Part shown: positions 25,441 through 34,313 of the stretch, one piece after another | Numbering within the stretch: position 1 is the first letter of the stretch | How the letters are laid out: each line of letters opens with the position of its first letter | Assembly (NCBI RefSeq): GCF_029223585.1 | Contig: NZ_CP119424.1 | Location: 310,001 to 374,000 of the forward strand | Reading direction: 5' to 3' | Source: Photobacterium sp. DA100 | Lineage (GTDB): Bacteria; Pseudomonadota; Gammaproteobacteria; Enterobacterales; Vibrionaceae | DNA length: 64,000 nt | The notes under the pieces: generated by a model | What the model saw: only the letters and a program-made list of their open reading frames with translations | The model's database searches: none | What the model was told of the DNA's origin: nothing | Made by a program: the position numbers and the translations under genes

Positions 25441-26715
25441 ATGTCTACAAGTAACTTAGAGTTGGATTCGCGACTTGATCTTGCCCAAAAGCCGGCAGGC
25501 AGCAAGGTAGCCGCATCAGAATTATCGACTGATATAACCCATAACTTCCTCCCCAAAACGGTAAAGCGGGTGCTGTACAACCCGTCTGCGAGAGCCGTGT
25601 TTTTTCAGGTGCTGTTGTTAGTCAGCGTCGGTCTGTTGGTCTACGTTGCCATCAACAATGCCCTGGCTAACCTGTCGCAGCGGGGGGTTTCAACAGGGTT
25701 TGATTTTTTAGGCCAAACGGCAGGTTTTGGGATCGGAATGTCGTTAATCCCCTACGATGAGACCCATACTTATGGCGCAACATTTGTTGTCGGCTTGCTC
25801 AATACTGCCTTGGTGGCCGGGCTTGGTATTGCCCTGGCTACTGCTCTGGGCTTTGTAATCGGTGTCGCGCGGCTATCCAAGAACTGGCTGCTTAGCCGAA
25901 TTGCTGCGGTTTATATTGAGGTGTTCCGGAACATTCCTCTGCTGCTGCAGATCCTCTTTTGGTATACGGTCGTACTACAGGCACTCCCTTCCCCCCGTGA
26001 TAGCTTGTCGTTAGCCGATGCCATATTTCTTAATGTCCGTGGGCTGTTCTTGCCTGCCCTTGAATTTTACCCCGGTGCGGGCTGGGTTCTTGGAGCCGGA
26101 CTGCTAGGTTTGTTCATTGCTGTTGCTATCCACAGGCTCAGCCATCGTCGGCAACAGCATACAGGACATTGTTTACCGGCATGGCGCTTGAGCGCGTTGG
26201 TGATGGTGATATTGCCCGCAGCAGCTTTCTATTTGGCCGGGCAACCGGTCGGGGTCGAGTATCCGGCCTTAAAGGGGTTCAACTTTCGTGGCGGTATTGA
26301 TGTTATGCCGGAGCTATTTGCTCTGTTGATCGCTTTAGCTATATATACCGCTGCCTTCATAGCCGAGATAGTTCGTTCAGGGATCGCGGCTGTCAGTAAG
26401 GGGCAAACGGAAGCCGCGAATGCCTTAGGCTTGCCGTCAGGAACGGTGCTCAAGCTTGTCGTGATCCCGCAGGCAATGCGAGTCATCATTCCCCCCTTGA
26501 CCAGTCAGTATTTGAACTTGGTGAAAAACTCTTCGCTGGCAATGGCCATCGGGTACCCGGATTTGGTGTCGGTATTTGCAGGTACCACATTAAATCAAAC
26601 CGGGCAGGCGATTGAGATCATCGCTATGACCATGGCGGTTTACTTGGCGTTTAGTTTGTTGACCTCGCTGTTGATGAATATCTATAACCGAAAAATGGCA
26701 TTGGTGGAGAGATAG
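25441..26715 (+). CDS. aapQ: AapQ: amino-acid ABC transporter permease
   Basis: A 424-residue inner-membrane permease of the HisMQ type. It has about eight membrane helices, the long loop typical of AapQ between helices, and the conserved cytoplasmic EAA motif (EAANALGLPSGTVLKLVVIPQAMR). IEVFRNIPLLLQILFWY is characteristic of the family. It pairs with AapM to form the translocation pore for L-amino acids. The aapM start follows its stop with a 1-base gap. Usual length for AapQ is about 400 residues. Confidence 0.92.
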   Translation: MSTSNLELDSRLDLAQKPAGSKVAASELSTDITHNFLPKTVKRVLYNPSARAVFFQVLLLVSVGLLVYVAINNALANLSQRGVSTGFDFLGQTAGFGIGMSLIPYDETHTYGATFVVGLLNTALVAGLGIALATALGFVIGVARLSKNWLLSRIAAVYIEVFRNIPLLLQILFWYTVVLQALPSPRDSLSLADAIFLNVRGLFLPALEFYPGAGWVLGAGLLGLFIAVAIHRLSHRRQQHTGHCLPAWRLSALVMVILPAAAFYLAGQPVGVEYPALKGFNFRGGIDVMPELFALLIALAIYTAAFIAEIVRSGIAAVSKGQTEAANALGLPSGTVLKLVVIPQAMRVIIPPLTSQYLNLVKNSSLAMAIGYPDLVSVFAGTTLNQTGQAIEIIAMTMAVYLAFSLLTSLLMNIYNRKMALVER

Positions 26716-26716
26716 T

Positions 26717-27814
26717 ATGAAAGTTTTTCATTTTTCCCCTTCTGAGGCACCTCCATCCAAGATGATCGGTATTTCTGCCTGGCTGAGGGAAAACTTGTTT
26801 TCATCAGCTTTGAATACCTTGATCACCGGAGCGATCGCTGGGGTGATATTTGCTGCGGTGACCAGCCTTTTTCAATGGGCGTTCCTCGATGCTGACTGGG
26901 TTGGATTAAGCCGTGAAGATTGTGGCCGTGACGGCGCGTGTTGGGTGTTCGTCCAGGCTCGGTTTGACCAGTTCATGTTTGGTTTTTACCCAAGCGATGA
27001 GAGTTGGCGCCCCATGACATTTATGTTGGGGCTGGCAGCTACTATAGCAGTACTTCTGTTGGGCAAAGGCTCAGTGAAAAAAGCGGGGCTGGTGTTTGCC
27101 TTGACCGTGTTTCCCGTTCTATCTGTTGTCTTGCTTTACGGCGGCCTGCCGGGCTTGCCTGTCGTGGAAACCCACCTTTGGGGCGGGCTGTTGATTACGT
27201 TGGTTATTGCCCTGACGGGTATTGTGGTGTCATTGCCTCTTGGCGTGGTTTTGGCGCTTGGCCGCCGATCGTCAATGCCGATAGTGCGAAGCATGAGCAC
27301 GGTTTATATCGAGTTTTGGCGTGGTGTCCCCCTGATCACTGTGCTGTTTATGGCCTCGGTCATGCTGCCGTTATTCCTGTCGGGAGGGACCGAGATCGAC
27401 AAGCTGATCAGGGCCTTGATTGGCGTAGTGCTATTTAATGCGGCGTATATGGCAGAAGCTATTCGTGGTGGCTTGCAATCTATTCCCAAGGGGCAGTTTG
27501 AGGCAGCGGAAGCGCTTGGTCTGAGTTACTGGAAATCAACGCGGCTGATCATTTTGCCCCAGGCCCTGAAGATTAGCATCCCTTCTATCGTCAATACTTT
27601 TATCGCACTGTTGAAAGATACCAGCCTGGTATTGATCATCGGTATGTTCGATGTTTTGGGGATTGCACAGTCAGCCAATAGTGATCCGGCTTGGCTGGGG
27701 TTTTCGACCGAGAGCTTTGTTTTCGCCGCATTAGTTTTTTGGATTATGTGTTTCGGGATGTCGCGTTACAGCATTTACCTGGAGGGTAAGCTGAACACCG
27801 GGCATAGTAATTGA
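26717..27814 (+). CDS. aapM: AapM: amino-acid ABC transporter permease
   Basis: A 365-residue partner permease. It has an N-terminal hydrophobic region, the VYIEFWRGVPLITVLFM segment and the EAA motif near residues 255-285 (EAAEALGLSYWKSTRLIILPQALK). It heterodimerises with AapQ. The stop lies 15 bases before the aapP start. Family membership is clear from the operon and motifs. Confidence 0.92.
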   Translation: MKVFHFSPSEAPPSKMIGISAWLRENLFSSALNTLITGAIAGVIFAAVTSLFQWAFLDADWVGLSREDCGRDGACWVFVQARFDQFMFGFYPSDESWRPMTFMLGLAATIAVLLLGKGSVKKAGLVFALTVFPVLSVVLLYGGLPGLPVVETHLWGGLLITLVIALTGIVVSLPLGVVLALGRRSSMPIVRSMSTVYIEFWRGVPLITVLFMASVMLPLFLSGGTEIDKLIRALIGVVLFNAAYMAEAIRGGLQSIPKGQFEAAEALGLSYWKSTRLIILPQALKISIPSIVNTFIALLKDTSLVLIIGMFDVLGIAQSANSDPAWLGFSTESFVFAALVFWIMCFGMSRYSIYLEGKLNTGHSN

Positions 27815-27829
27815 TACAAGGAAGTGAGT

Positions 27830-28597
27830 ATGTATACAAAAACGGTTTATCAGTCGGTACCGGAAGATTCGGTGATCCGCTTGCAGAAAGTCAATAAGTG
27901 GTACGGTGAATTCCATGTTCTCAAAGATATTGATCTGGAGGTAAAAAAGGGCGAAAAAATCGTGATTTGCGGGCCATCTGGTTCTGGCAAGTCAACCATG
28001 ATCCGCTGTATCAATCACCTTGAAGCCCACCAGCGCGGGCAAATTAAGGTGGCGGGCACAGAGCTGACAGAGGATCTGAAAAATATCGAGTTGGTCCGCA
28101 GGGAAGTCGGGATGTGTTTCCAGCATTTTAATCTTTTCCCGCATTTGACGGTGCTGCAAAATTGTACGCTGGCTCCTGTCTGGGTGAAGAAAATGCCTCA
28201 GCAGGAGGCGGAGGCGCTCGCGATGGAGTATCTAAAGCGCGTCAGAATTGCCGATCAAGCCCATAAGTTTCCGGGGCAGCTATCAGGCGGGCAGCAGCAG
28301 CGGGTCGCAATCGCCCGTTCCCTGACGATGCAGCCGCAGGTGATGTTGTTCGACGAACCGACTTCAGCGCTGGATCCTGAAATGGTCAGGGAAGTGCTTG
28401 ATGTGATGGTGGAGCTGGCCGCCGAAGGGATGACCATGCTTTGCGTGACCCATGAAATGGGATTTGCCCGCGAGGTTGCCGACAGAGTGATCTTCATGGA
28501 TGCAGGGGAGATTATTGAGGAGAACGCGCCGGAAGCCTTTTTCAGTCATCCGCAGTTCGACCGTACCCAAGCCTTCTTGCAGCAGATTATTCATTAG
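27830..28597 (+). CDS. aapP: AapP: amino-acid ABC transporter ATP-binding protein
   Basis: A 255-residue ATPase that powers the AapQM pore. It has Walker [10 protein letters not shown], the signature LSGGQQQR, Walker [15 protein letters not shown] and the switch His ([12 protein letters not shown]). ATG 27830 is preferred because AAGGA lies 7 bases upstream; the GTG at 27824 is too close to that site. It is the last gene of aapJQMP and ends before a terminator. Confidence 0.95.
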   Translation: MYTKTVYQSVPEDSVIRLQKVNKWYGEFHVLKDIDLEVKKGEKIVICGPSGSGKSTMIRCINHLEAHQRGQIKVAGTELTEDLKNIELVRREVGMCFQHFNLFPHLTVLQNCTLAPVWVKKMPQQEAEALAMEYLKRVRIADQAHKFPGQLSGGQQQRVAIARSLTMQPQVMLFDEPTSALDPEMVREVLDVMVELAAEGMTMLCVTHEMGFAREVADRVIFMDAGEIIEENAPEAFFSHPQFDRTQAFLQQIIH

Positions 28598-28651
28598 TCA
28601 ATCTCCTTTGTGGACGACGAGACCACGTAGTGTCCGTTTTAACCTCCCTTG

Positions 28652-28675
28652 GCGCCCTTCAGGGCGCTTTTTTTC
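28652..28675 (+). terminator. Terminator of aapJQMP
   Basis: GCGCCC and GGGCGC form a 6-bp stem with a TTCA loop, followed by eight T residues. Confidence 0.8.
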
Positions 28676-28763
28676 TTTGCCGTTTTTTGTGCCGCAAACT
28701 AGGCCCAGTTTCTGTCTATCCGGTCTTGGCGGACCGTTCAGAATGTGAACTTGCCCGGGCCCT

Positions 28764-29381
28764 TTACTGGTAAATAGTCCCTTCTATTTGTGCATGCTCG
28801 GGAATGCGGGGAATGGTTATGCCACCCAGATAGATGTTGCCTTTGACAATCAGGAAAGGTGGCAGCTCGGTAATCATGGAGTTGGCAAGGTAGAGATCCC
28901 CACCGACATAGAGCCGGGCCGGCAGTTTGGTTAACTGGGTCCCCATAAGGCTGAGGTCGCCGTTGACTTGTAATCCTTCGCTGATGGCGATTATTTTCGA
29001 GTGGGCAAGGTTGAGATACCCACCGATATGCAGCTGGGCAGGCAAGTACTCAATATTACTGTAGGCGAGGTTCAGGTTGCCGTTGACCGTCAAGGCGTTG
29101 GGCAGTTGACGGATCTGGCTATTTTCGAGGTTAAGGTTACCCGCGACAACCAAAGGATCGGGCAAAACCAGTTCGGCAGAACGGCGCAGGGATACATTAC
29201 CGTAGGAGTCGGTATGGTTGAGTAACTGCTGGGGGATAATAACAGACTTAGCGACGCTATGGTTTACGGGTAGCAAGATCAGGAGTAGCCATATGGACAT
29301 ATGGCGAAATGCCACGGTTGTTTGGGTCTGGTCTGTTGAGGCTCTTGTCTTTAAACGAGTGCTGAGTGAGTTTGCATTCAT
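28764..29381 (-). CDS. Exported protein with six 20-residue leucine-rich-like repeats
   Basis: A protein of about 205 residues. An internal signal peptide (about residues 28-45, SIWLLLILLPVNHSVA) suggests export. From about residue 73 to 192 it has six consecutive 20-residue repeats of the form LPxxLxVxGxLxLxxSxIxx, a solenoid related to short bacterial leucine-rich repeats. Such repeats usually mediate binding. ATG 29381 is listed, but the start is uncertain: a TTG at 29387 and an ATG at 29300, right at the signal peptide, are alternatives. No partner gene is seen. Confidence 0.65.
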   Translation of the reverse strand: MNANSLSTRLKTRASTDQTQTTVAFRHMSIWLLLILLPVNHSVAKSVIIPQQLLNHTDSYGNVSLRRSAELVLPDPLVVAGNLNLENSQIRQLPNALTVNGNLNLAYSNIEYLPAQLHIGGYLNLAHSKIIAISEGLQVNGDLSLMGTQLTKLPARLYVGGDLYLANSMITELPPFLIVKGNIYLGGITIPRIPEHAQIEGTIYQ

Positions 29382-29539
29382 AACCAATGCCGTTATGGCT
29401 CCCTAATGATCTCTTTTGGTGCACCGTGCACGTTTTGTAATCATCTGAATAATAAATAAGAGATAGATTATTACTATACAAAGCGATGTATTGACAACGG
29501 CAACGCTAAAAAAAACGCGATAAGCGGCCAAAAGCGTTA

Positions 29540-29786
29540 TTTATAGTTTGAATGATAGAGATTCCTGATAACAAAACGAATAAAGCTTGTATTTTTTTGA
29601 TGTTGGTAGACGGATGATGAAACTTGGCATTGCCTTTGCAACGTTACTTGTGCGTTTCGGGTAACAAGCTTGGTAGCCATCACCTCCCCTGGGACATTGC
29701 GTCCTTTCCTTGGATACCGAGTTTGGAAACGATGTAAGCAATTAGCACAACTTCCTTTGGGCGCTCTTCCAGGCGCCCTTTTTTTC
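29540..29786 (+). ncRNA. Candidate small RNA ending at an intrinsic terminator
   Basis: Between the divergent LRR-like gene and kefG there is no coding frame, yet a strong plus-strand terminator (GGGCGC / GCGCCC with T run, 29759-29786) ends the region. Upstream are small stems (GTTAC/GTAAC, GGAC/GTCC, CTTGG/CCGAG) separated by an apparently unpaired CATCACCTCCCC stretch near 29690 that could pair with ribosome binding sites. The 5' end is not defined; no convincing promoter was found. It could alternatively be an attenuating leader of kefG. Confidence 0.4.
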
Positions 29787-29914
29787 TTTGTCAGTCTACA
29801 CTTAATGCAACCATAAAAACCTATATGTTGCATGTAGGCTGTTGTCTTGTAAGAGTTTTGGCGAATGCGGCTTATTCGCAGCTTGCTATTTCCATTCCCA
29901 GCGAGAGGATGTTT

Positions 29915-30541
29915 ATGTCAGGGGTCAAGAACAAAGTGCTTATCCTTTTTGCCCATCCTTCTGTCAACCGCTCTGAAATCAACTGGCCTTTGTTCTGCTC
30001 GTGCCAAGGCATCGAAGGGGTAACCACGGTTGACCTCTATCATGAATATCCTACCTTCAGGATCAATATCGACAAGGAGCAGCAAAGGCTGAGGGAGCAC
30101 GATATCGTGGTGTTCATGTTCCCCATGTACTGGTATTCCACCCCGGCCATCTTGAAAGAGTGGCAGGATTTGGTGCTGGAATATGGTTTTGCTTATGGTT
30201 CAGAGGGAACGGCTCTACAGGGTAAGAAGTTCCTCTGCGTGATGTCCGCGGGGGGGCCTGCCTCAGCCTACTGCGAACAGGGCTTTAATCATTACACCAT
30301 CAGAGAATTGCTGCATCCACTGGAACAAACAGCGGTACTGACGGGGATGCACTATCTCGCGCCCTACGCATTGTTCGGCGCTCGCACCGCTGCAGAGGAG
30401 AAGCGGGTGGGCAAGCACATAGCCGGTTGGCAGCGACTGCTACTGGCATTGAGGGACGACCGAATTGATTTTGAGCAGGCCGGTGAAGTTGCCAAGCTCA
30501 ACGATCATCTCGACAGTCTGATCACGGAGGAGCCAGCATGA
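29915..30541 (+). CDS. kefG: KefG/KefF-type NAD(P)H:quinone oxidoreductase subunit
   Basis: A flavodoxin-fold protein of 208 residues that activates a Kef-type potassium antiporter. It begins with VLILFAHPSVNRSEINWPL and carries the VVFMFPMYWYSTPAILKEWQD motif typical of KefF/KefG. ATG 29915 is preferred because GAGAGG lies 6 bases upstream. Its stop overlaps the start of the following antiporter gene (ATGA), so they are co-translated. KefG, the partner of KefB, versus KefF is not certain by sequence alone. Confidence 0.82.
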   Translation: MSGVKNKVLILFAHPSVNRSEINWPLFCSCQGIEGVTTVDLYHEYPTFRINIDKEQQRLREHDIVVFMFPMYWYSTPAILKEWQDLVLEYGFAYGSEGTALQGKKFLCVMSAGGPASAYCEQGFNHYTIRELLHPLEQTAVLTGMHYLAPYALFGARTAAEEKRVGKHIAGWQRLLLALRDDRIDFEQAGEVAKLNDHLDSLITEEPA

Positions 30542-32472
30542 CGGTCTATTTTATTCAGGCATTTATATATCTGTGTGCCGCTGTGGTCGCCGTTCCGATA
30601 GCTAAGCGGCTTGGCCTAGGTTCGGTGCTGGGGTATCTGATAGCCGGTGTGGTTATTGGTCCCGTGGTGGGCTTGGTGGGTGATGAGACGCTCGCCATTC
30701 AGCACTTCGCCGAATTTGGTGTTGTGATGATGCTTTTTTTGGTCGGGTTGGAACTAGAGCCTAAAATGCTATGGGATATGCGGCATCGACTGCTTGGTTT
30801 GGGCGGGCTGCAAGTCGGGCTTACTACCGTTGTGGTGATGGCCATTGCGATGGCGTTGGGGCTGGGGTGGACCCTGGCGCTGGCGATTGGATTGATCTTT
30901 TCCCTGTCATCAACGGCGATTGTTCTGCAGACCTTCAACGAGAAAGGGCTAGCCAAAACGGAGGGAGGCAGAAATGCCTTCTCGGTATTGCTGTTCCAGG
31001 ATATCGCTGTGATCCCAATGCTGGCGTTGATCCCGTTGCTGGCACTGCCTGAACTGGTAGCAAAAGCCCAGCAATTGGCGCAGCAGGCGGCCGAACATCA
31101 TGAGGAACTGAGCCTGGTGGAAGGCCTGCCGGGCTGGGGGTATGCGCTAGTCGTAATAGGGGCCATCGCTGCGGTGGTAGTGGGTGGTCACTTCTTAAGT
31201 CGTCCGCTGTTTCGGTTTGTGGCCAGTGCGGGATTGAGGGAGATTTTTACGGCTACCGCGCTCATGCTGGTGATTGGTATTGCTGCCTTGATGAGCCTGG
31301 TCGGATTATCACCGGCCTTGGGAACCTTCCTGGCCGGTGTTGTGTTGGCCAACAGTGAATTTCGCCATGAGCTGGAGTCGAACATTGAACCGTTCAAAGG
31401 GTTATTGCTCGGTCTGTTCTTCATTACGGTTGGCGCAGGCATCGACTTTTCTGTTTTGTTCAGCAATGTCGGCATGGTGGTAGCGATCACTCTAGGGGTG
31501 ATGGCTGTCAAGGCGACAGTCTTGTTTGCTCTAGCATTGATTTTCAGGGTAAAGGGAAGCGATCGCTATTTGCTGACATTGAGCTTGGCCCAGGCCGGTG
31601 AGTTTGGTTTTGTTTTACTGAGCTATTCAGTGCAAAACCATGTGCTGCCGGCAGGTATTGCGCAAGTATTATCCTTGGTTGTTGCTATCTCGATGTTCTT
31701 GACCCCGGGACTGTTTATTTTCTTTGAGAAAGTGGTACTACCGAGGTTTGAAGCGAAGAGTAACGAGCGCGAAGCCGATAAAATTGATGAAACGGGAGCT
31801 GTGATTATTGCTGGGATTGGTCGTTTTGGACAGATAGTTAACCGCTTGCTGGTTGCAAACGGCGTCAAGACAGTCGTGCTCGATCATGAAGCCGGTCAAA
31901 TTGACAACATGCGAGCCATAAAAATCAAAAGCTACTATGGGGATGCCACCCGTCCTGACTTGCTGCACACCGCAGGTATTGAAGACGCCAAGTTGCTGGT
32001 TATTGCAATTGATGACCAAGAACGGGCGGTCGAGTTGACCGAGTACGTGAAACACACCTATCCCCATATCCGGATTTTGGCACGGGCCTACGATCGGGGA
32101 CACCATTACGCGCTGCGTTTTGCGGGAGCGGATTTTATCATCAGCGAAACCTACCATTCTGCACTGACATTGGGAACTCAAGCCATGAAGGAGCTGGGTA
32201 TCCATCCATTCCGAGCCGAGCAATTGCGGCAAACCTTCGTCGAAACCGAAGCTAAGAGTAAGGAAGCGCTCTACCAAGCGTGGAAGGACAATACCGAAGA
32301 GAGCAAATTCAATGCAACGTACCGCGATCTGTTTATGCAGCTTGAAGAAGCGCTCAGCAACGAAATGAAGGCCGACAGGCATGATAAACATGCGTCATCC
32401 GAGCGGGGATGGACTCCGCCACCGAAAGGCTATATCGATGTCATTACAGAAATGCAAAAAGATCAAGACTAG
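30538..32472 (+). CDS. kefB: KefB/KefC-type glutathione-regulated K+ efflux antiporter
   Basis: A 644-residue antiporter: an N-terminal CPA2 membrane domain (about 1-385) with the VLGYLIAGVVIGP turn and the LLFQDIAVIPML ion-binding region, then an RCK/TrkA-N domain (about 415-560; GAVIIAGIGRFGQ) that senses nucleotide and glutathione. Electrophile-glutathione adducts open such channels and lower cytoplasmic pH, protecting the cell. Linked to the KefG-type protein by a 4-base overlap. KefB and KefC are similar; the kefG partner favours KefB. Confidence 0.88.
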   Translation: MTVYFIQAFIYLCAAVVAVPIAKRLGLGSVLGYLIAGVVIGPVVGLVGDETLAIQHFAEFGVVMMLFLVGLELEPKMLWDMRHRLLGLGGLQVGLTTVVVMAIAMALGLGWTLALAIGLIFSLSSTAIVLQTFNEKGLAKTEGGRNAFSVLLFQDIAVIPMLALIPLLALPELVAKAQQLAQQAAEHHEELSLVEGLPGWGYALVVIGAIAAVVVGGHFLSRPLFRFVASAGLREIFTATALMLVIGIAALMSLVGLSPALGTFLAGVVLANSEFRHELESNIEPFKGLLLGLFFITVGAGIDFSVLFSNVGMVVAITLGVMAVKATVLFALALIFRVKGSDRYLLTLSLAQAGEFGFVLLSYSVQNHVLPAGIAQVLSLVVAISMFLTPGLFIFFEKVVLPRFEAKSNEREADKIDETGAVIIAGIGRFGQIVNRLLVANGVKTVVLDHEAGQIDNMRAIKIKSYYGDATRPDLLHTAGIEDAKLLVIAIDDQERAVELTEYVKHTYPHIRILARAYDRGHHYALRFAGADFIISETYHSALTLGTQAMKELGIHPFRAEQLRQTFVETEAKSKEALYQAWKDNTEESKFNATYRDLFMQLEEALSNEMKADRHDKHASSERGWTPPPKGYIDVITEMQKDQD

Positions 32473-32710
32473 TCTTGGCCAATAGCGAAAACAGCAAAAG
32501 CCAGAGATGCGCAGCAAGGCAATTCTGTAGCTTGGGTTGCACGCATTCTGCTAGATATCAGAAAAGCAATGGAAAGGAAAGCGCCCGAAAAATAGTAAAC
32601 GATTGCTTTTTTTTGCTTAAGATTGACATCTGGAAATCTTTTCTTACATTTGCTGAATCTTTGCCCAATTAAACACAGATCACGAAAAAATCACCCTTTT
32701 GGGTTGTTAA

Positions 32711-32726
32711 TGTGATCTATATCTCT
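32711..32726. promoter_or_regulatory. CRP-like site upstream of nupC
   Basis: TGTGA-TCTATA-TCTCT has a perfect left half and 8 of 10 consensus matches. Nucleoside transporter genes are commonly CRP-dependent. A leader of about 300 bases separates it from nupC. Confidence 0.4.
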
Positions 32727-32764
32727 ATATACTCCGCTTCCGGCCAGAGCCATAGAGGCTCAGC

Positions 32765-32846
32765 CACCTTAGTTACAAGCTGTCACCATGGACATGTGAA
32801 TGACCCACGGAGTTGGACCGGCATTACTTAGCTTGTTAATTAGGTG
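32765..32846 (+). promoter_or_regulatory. Structured leader of nupC that can hide the small-ORF ribosome binding site
   Basis: CACCTTAGTTACAAGCT (32765-32781) and AGCTTGTTAATTAGGTG (32830-32846) form a 17-position stem with three mismatches. The 3' arm contains AGGTG, part of the ribosome binding site for the small ORF at 32853. The loop contains GTCACC (32782-32787), which can pair instead with GGTGAC (32843-32848). The two pairings exclude each other, as in a switch. A GAGCC/GGCTC hairpin lies just upstream (32747-32761). Confidence 0.4.
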
Positions 32847-32852
32847 ACTTGT

Positions 32853-33017
32853 ATGTTTTACAAATGGACGGACAATTCCACATTTTCTGGGCTCTTTTGC
32901 TCAGGACCTTCCTGTTCAGCTTTCTCCCCGAAGGCGATGTCCCCATTGGTATTGCAGGCAGTAACACCTTCATTTTTCGATTTCCCAACACATAGTCAAA
33001 GCAACAGGACGAAATAA
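32853..33017 (+). CDS. Candidate 54-codon upstream ORF coupled to nupC
   Basis: ATG at 32853 follows AGGTGA at a proper distance. The frame runs 54 codons and ends in TAA, which overlaps the nupC ATG (TAATG at 33015-33019). The predicted peptide is Ser/Phe/Pro-rich and resembles nothing I know, so it may act as a leader peptide rather than a protein. nupC also has its own ribosome binding site (AGGA at 33006). Confidence 0.3.
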   Translation: MFYKWTDNSTFSGLFCSGPSCSAFSPKAMSPLVLQAVTPSFFDFPTHSQSNRTK

Positions 33018-34225
33018 TGCAGTTGTTAATTAGTTTGGCCGGTATCTTGGTACTGGTATTGTGCGCGTACGCGCTATCTGAAAACCGTAAAGCAATCAAC
33101 TGGCGCACGGTTGGTGGGGCGTTGTTGTTACAGGCCAGCTTTGCTGCCTTGGTCTTGTATATTCCCGTTGGGCAAAAGATGCTGGGGGCAATGAGTAGTG
33201 GTGTTGCTAGCGTATTGGGTTTTGCCGATGAAGGGATCAAGTTCCTGTTTGGTGATCTAGCTACTTCCGGTTTTATCTTTGCTATTCGCGTCCTTCCTCT
33301 TGTTATCTTCATTAGTGCTCTTATCTCCCTTCTTTACTACCTCGGTGTGATGCAATGGATCATCAAAGTGATTGGTGGTGGTATTCAGCGTGCGCTGGGT
33401 ACAAGCCGTGCCGAATCACTGGTTGCCACGGGTAATATTTTCCTGTCGCAGGGTGAATCGCCGCTGTTGGTGAAACCGTTCCTACCGCAAATGACTCGTT
33501 CAGAACTGTTCGCCGTCATGACTGGTGGTATGGCGTCGGTTGCCGGTAGCGTATTGGGCGGTTACGCGGGCCTTGGTGTTGAGCTTAAGTATCTAATTGC
33601 CGCGAGCTTTATGGCTGCGCCGGGCAGCTTGATGATGGCTAAACTGCTGGTTCCAGAGCAAAGCGTTGCTGTTGAGCAAACTGATATTGAAATGGCGAAA
33701 AGTGATCACAGCAATGCGATTGATGCGCTAGCTGCAGGTGCCATGAACGGTATGAAAGTCGCGGTGGCTATCGGTACTATGCTGATTGCTTTTGTCAGTG
33801 TGATTGCGATGGCGAATGCCGGCCTTGAAATGGTAGGTTCTTGGGTTGGTTTCGAAAGCCTGACGCTGCAGGGTGTTCTTGGTTACCTATTCTCGCCGTT
33901 GGCCTTTGTGATCGGCGTTCCTGCTTCTGAAATGCTACAGGCTGGCGCGTTCATCGGTCAGAAAATGATCCTGAACGAGTTTGTTGCCTTCCTGGATTTT
34001 GTCAGCATTAAAGAGACTCTTTCACAGCATAGCCAGGTGATTATCACGTTTGCTCTGTGTGGCTTCGCTAACATTGGTTCAATCGCTATCCAGATTGGCT
34101 CTATTGGCGTGATGGCCCCTGAGCGTCGCGGTGATGTGGCAAGCCTAGGTATTAAAGCTGTACTGGCTGCGACACTGGCTAACCTGATGAGTGCGGCGTT
34201 GGCTGGTATCTTTATCAGCCTGTAA
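33017..34225 (+). CDS. nupC: NupC-family nucleoside:cation symporter
   Basis: A 402-residue concentrative nucleoside transporter (CNT family). It has the family hallmarks: NAINWRTV-like start after an N-terminal helix, GIQRALGTSRAESLVATGNIF near residues 120-140, SQGESPLLVKPFL, the GGYAGLGVELKYLIAASFMAAPGSLMMAKL stretch and the TFALCGFANIGSIAIQIG end. It imports nucleosides using a Na+ or H+ gradient. Length is normal. It is preceded by the leader and small ORF described above. Confidence 0.92.
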   Translation: MQLLISLAGILVLVLCAYALSENRKAINWRTVGGALLLQASFAALVLYIPVGQKMLGAMSSGVASVLGFADEGIKFLFGDLATSGFIFAIRVLPLVIFISALISLLYYLGVMQWIIKVIGGGIQRALGTSRAESLVATGNIFLSQGESPLLVKPFLPQMTRSELFAVMTGGMASVAGSVLGGYAGLGVELKYLIAASFMAAPGSLMMAKLLVPEQSVAVEQTDIEMAKSDHSNAIDALAAGAMNGMKVAVAIGTMLIAFVSVIAMANAGLEMVGSWVGFESLTLQGVLGYLFSPLAFVIGVPASEMLQAGAFIGQKMILNEFVAFLDFVSIKETLSQHSQVIITFALCGFANIGSIAIQIGSIGVMAPERRGDVASLGIKAVLAATLANLMSAALAGIFISL

Positions 34226-34254
34226 TTAACCTTACAGCCATAGCTAATCCAACC

Positions 34255-34277
34255 AAGCCGCCCAAATGGGCGGCTTT
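34255..34277 (+). terminator. Terminator of nupC
   Basis: AAGCCGCCC and GGGCGGCTT form a 9-bp stem with an AAAT loop, followed by TTGTTG. Confidence 0.75.
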
Positions 34278-34313
34278 GTTGTATGGGGTATTACAACTTG
34301 CGTTGTTTGATAG

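Noticed and set aside
32747..33016. Known riboswitch class (purine, TPP, cobalamin, c-di-GMP) in the nupC leader
   Set aside because: None of the conserved core sequences of these classes could be found, so only an unclassified structured leader is reported.
32836..33312. 158-codon minus-strand frame over the nupC leader and start
   Set aside because: It is antisense to nupC and has Lys/Asn/Pro-rich composition without any family motif.
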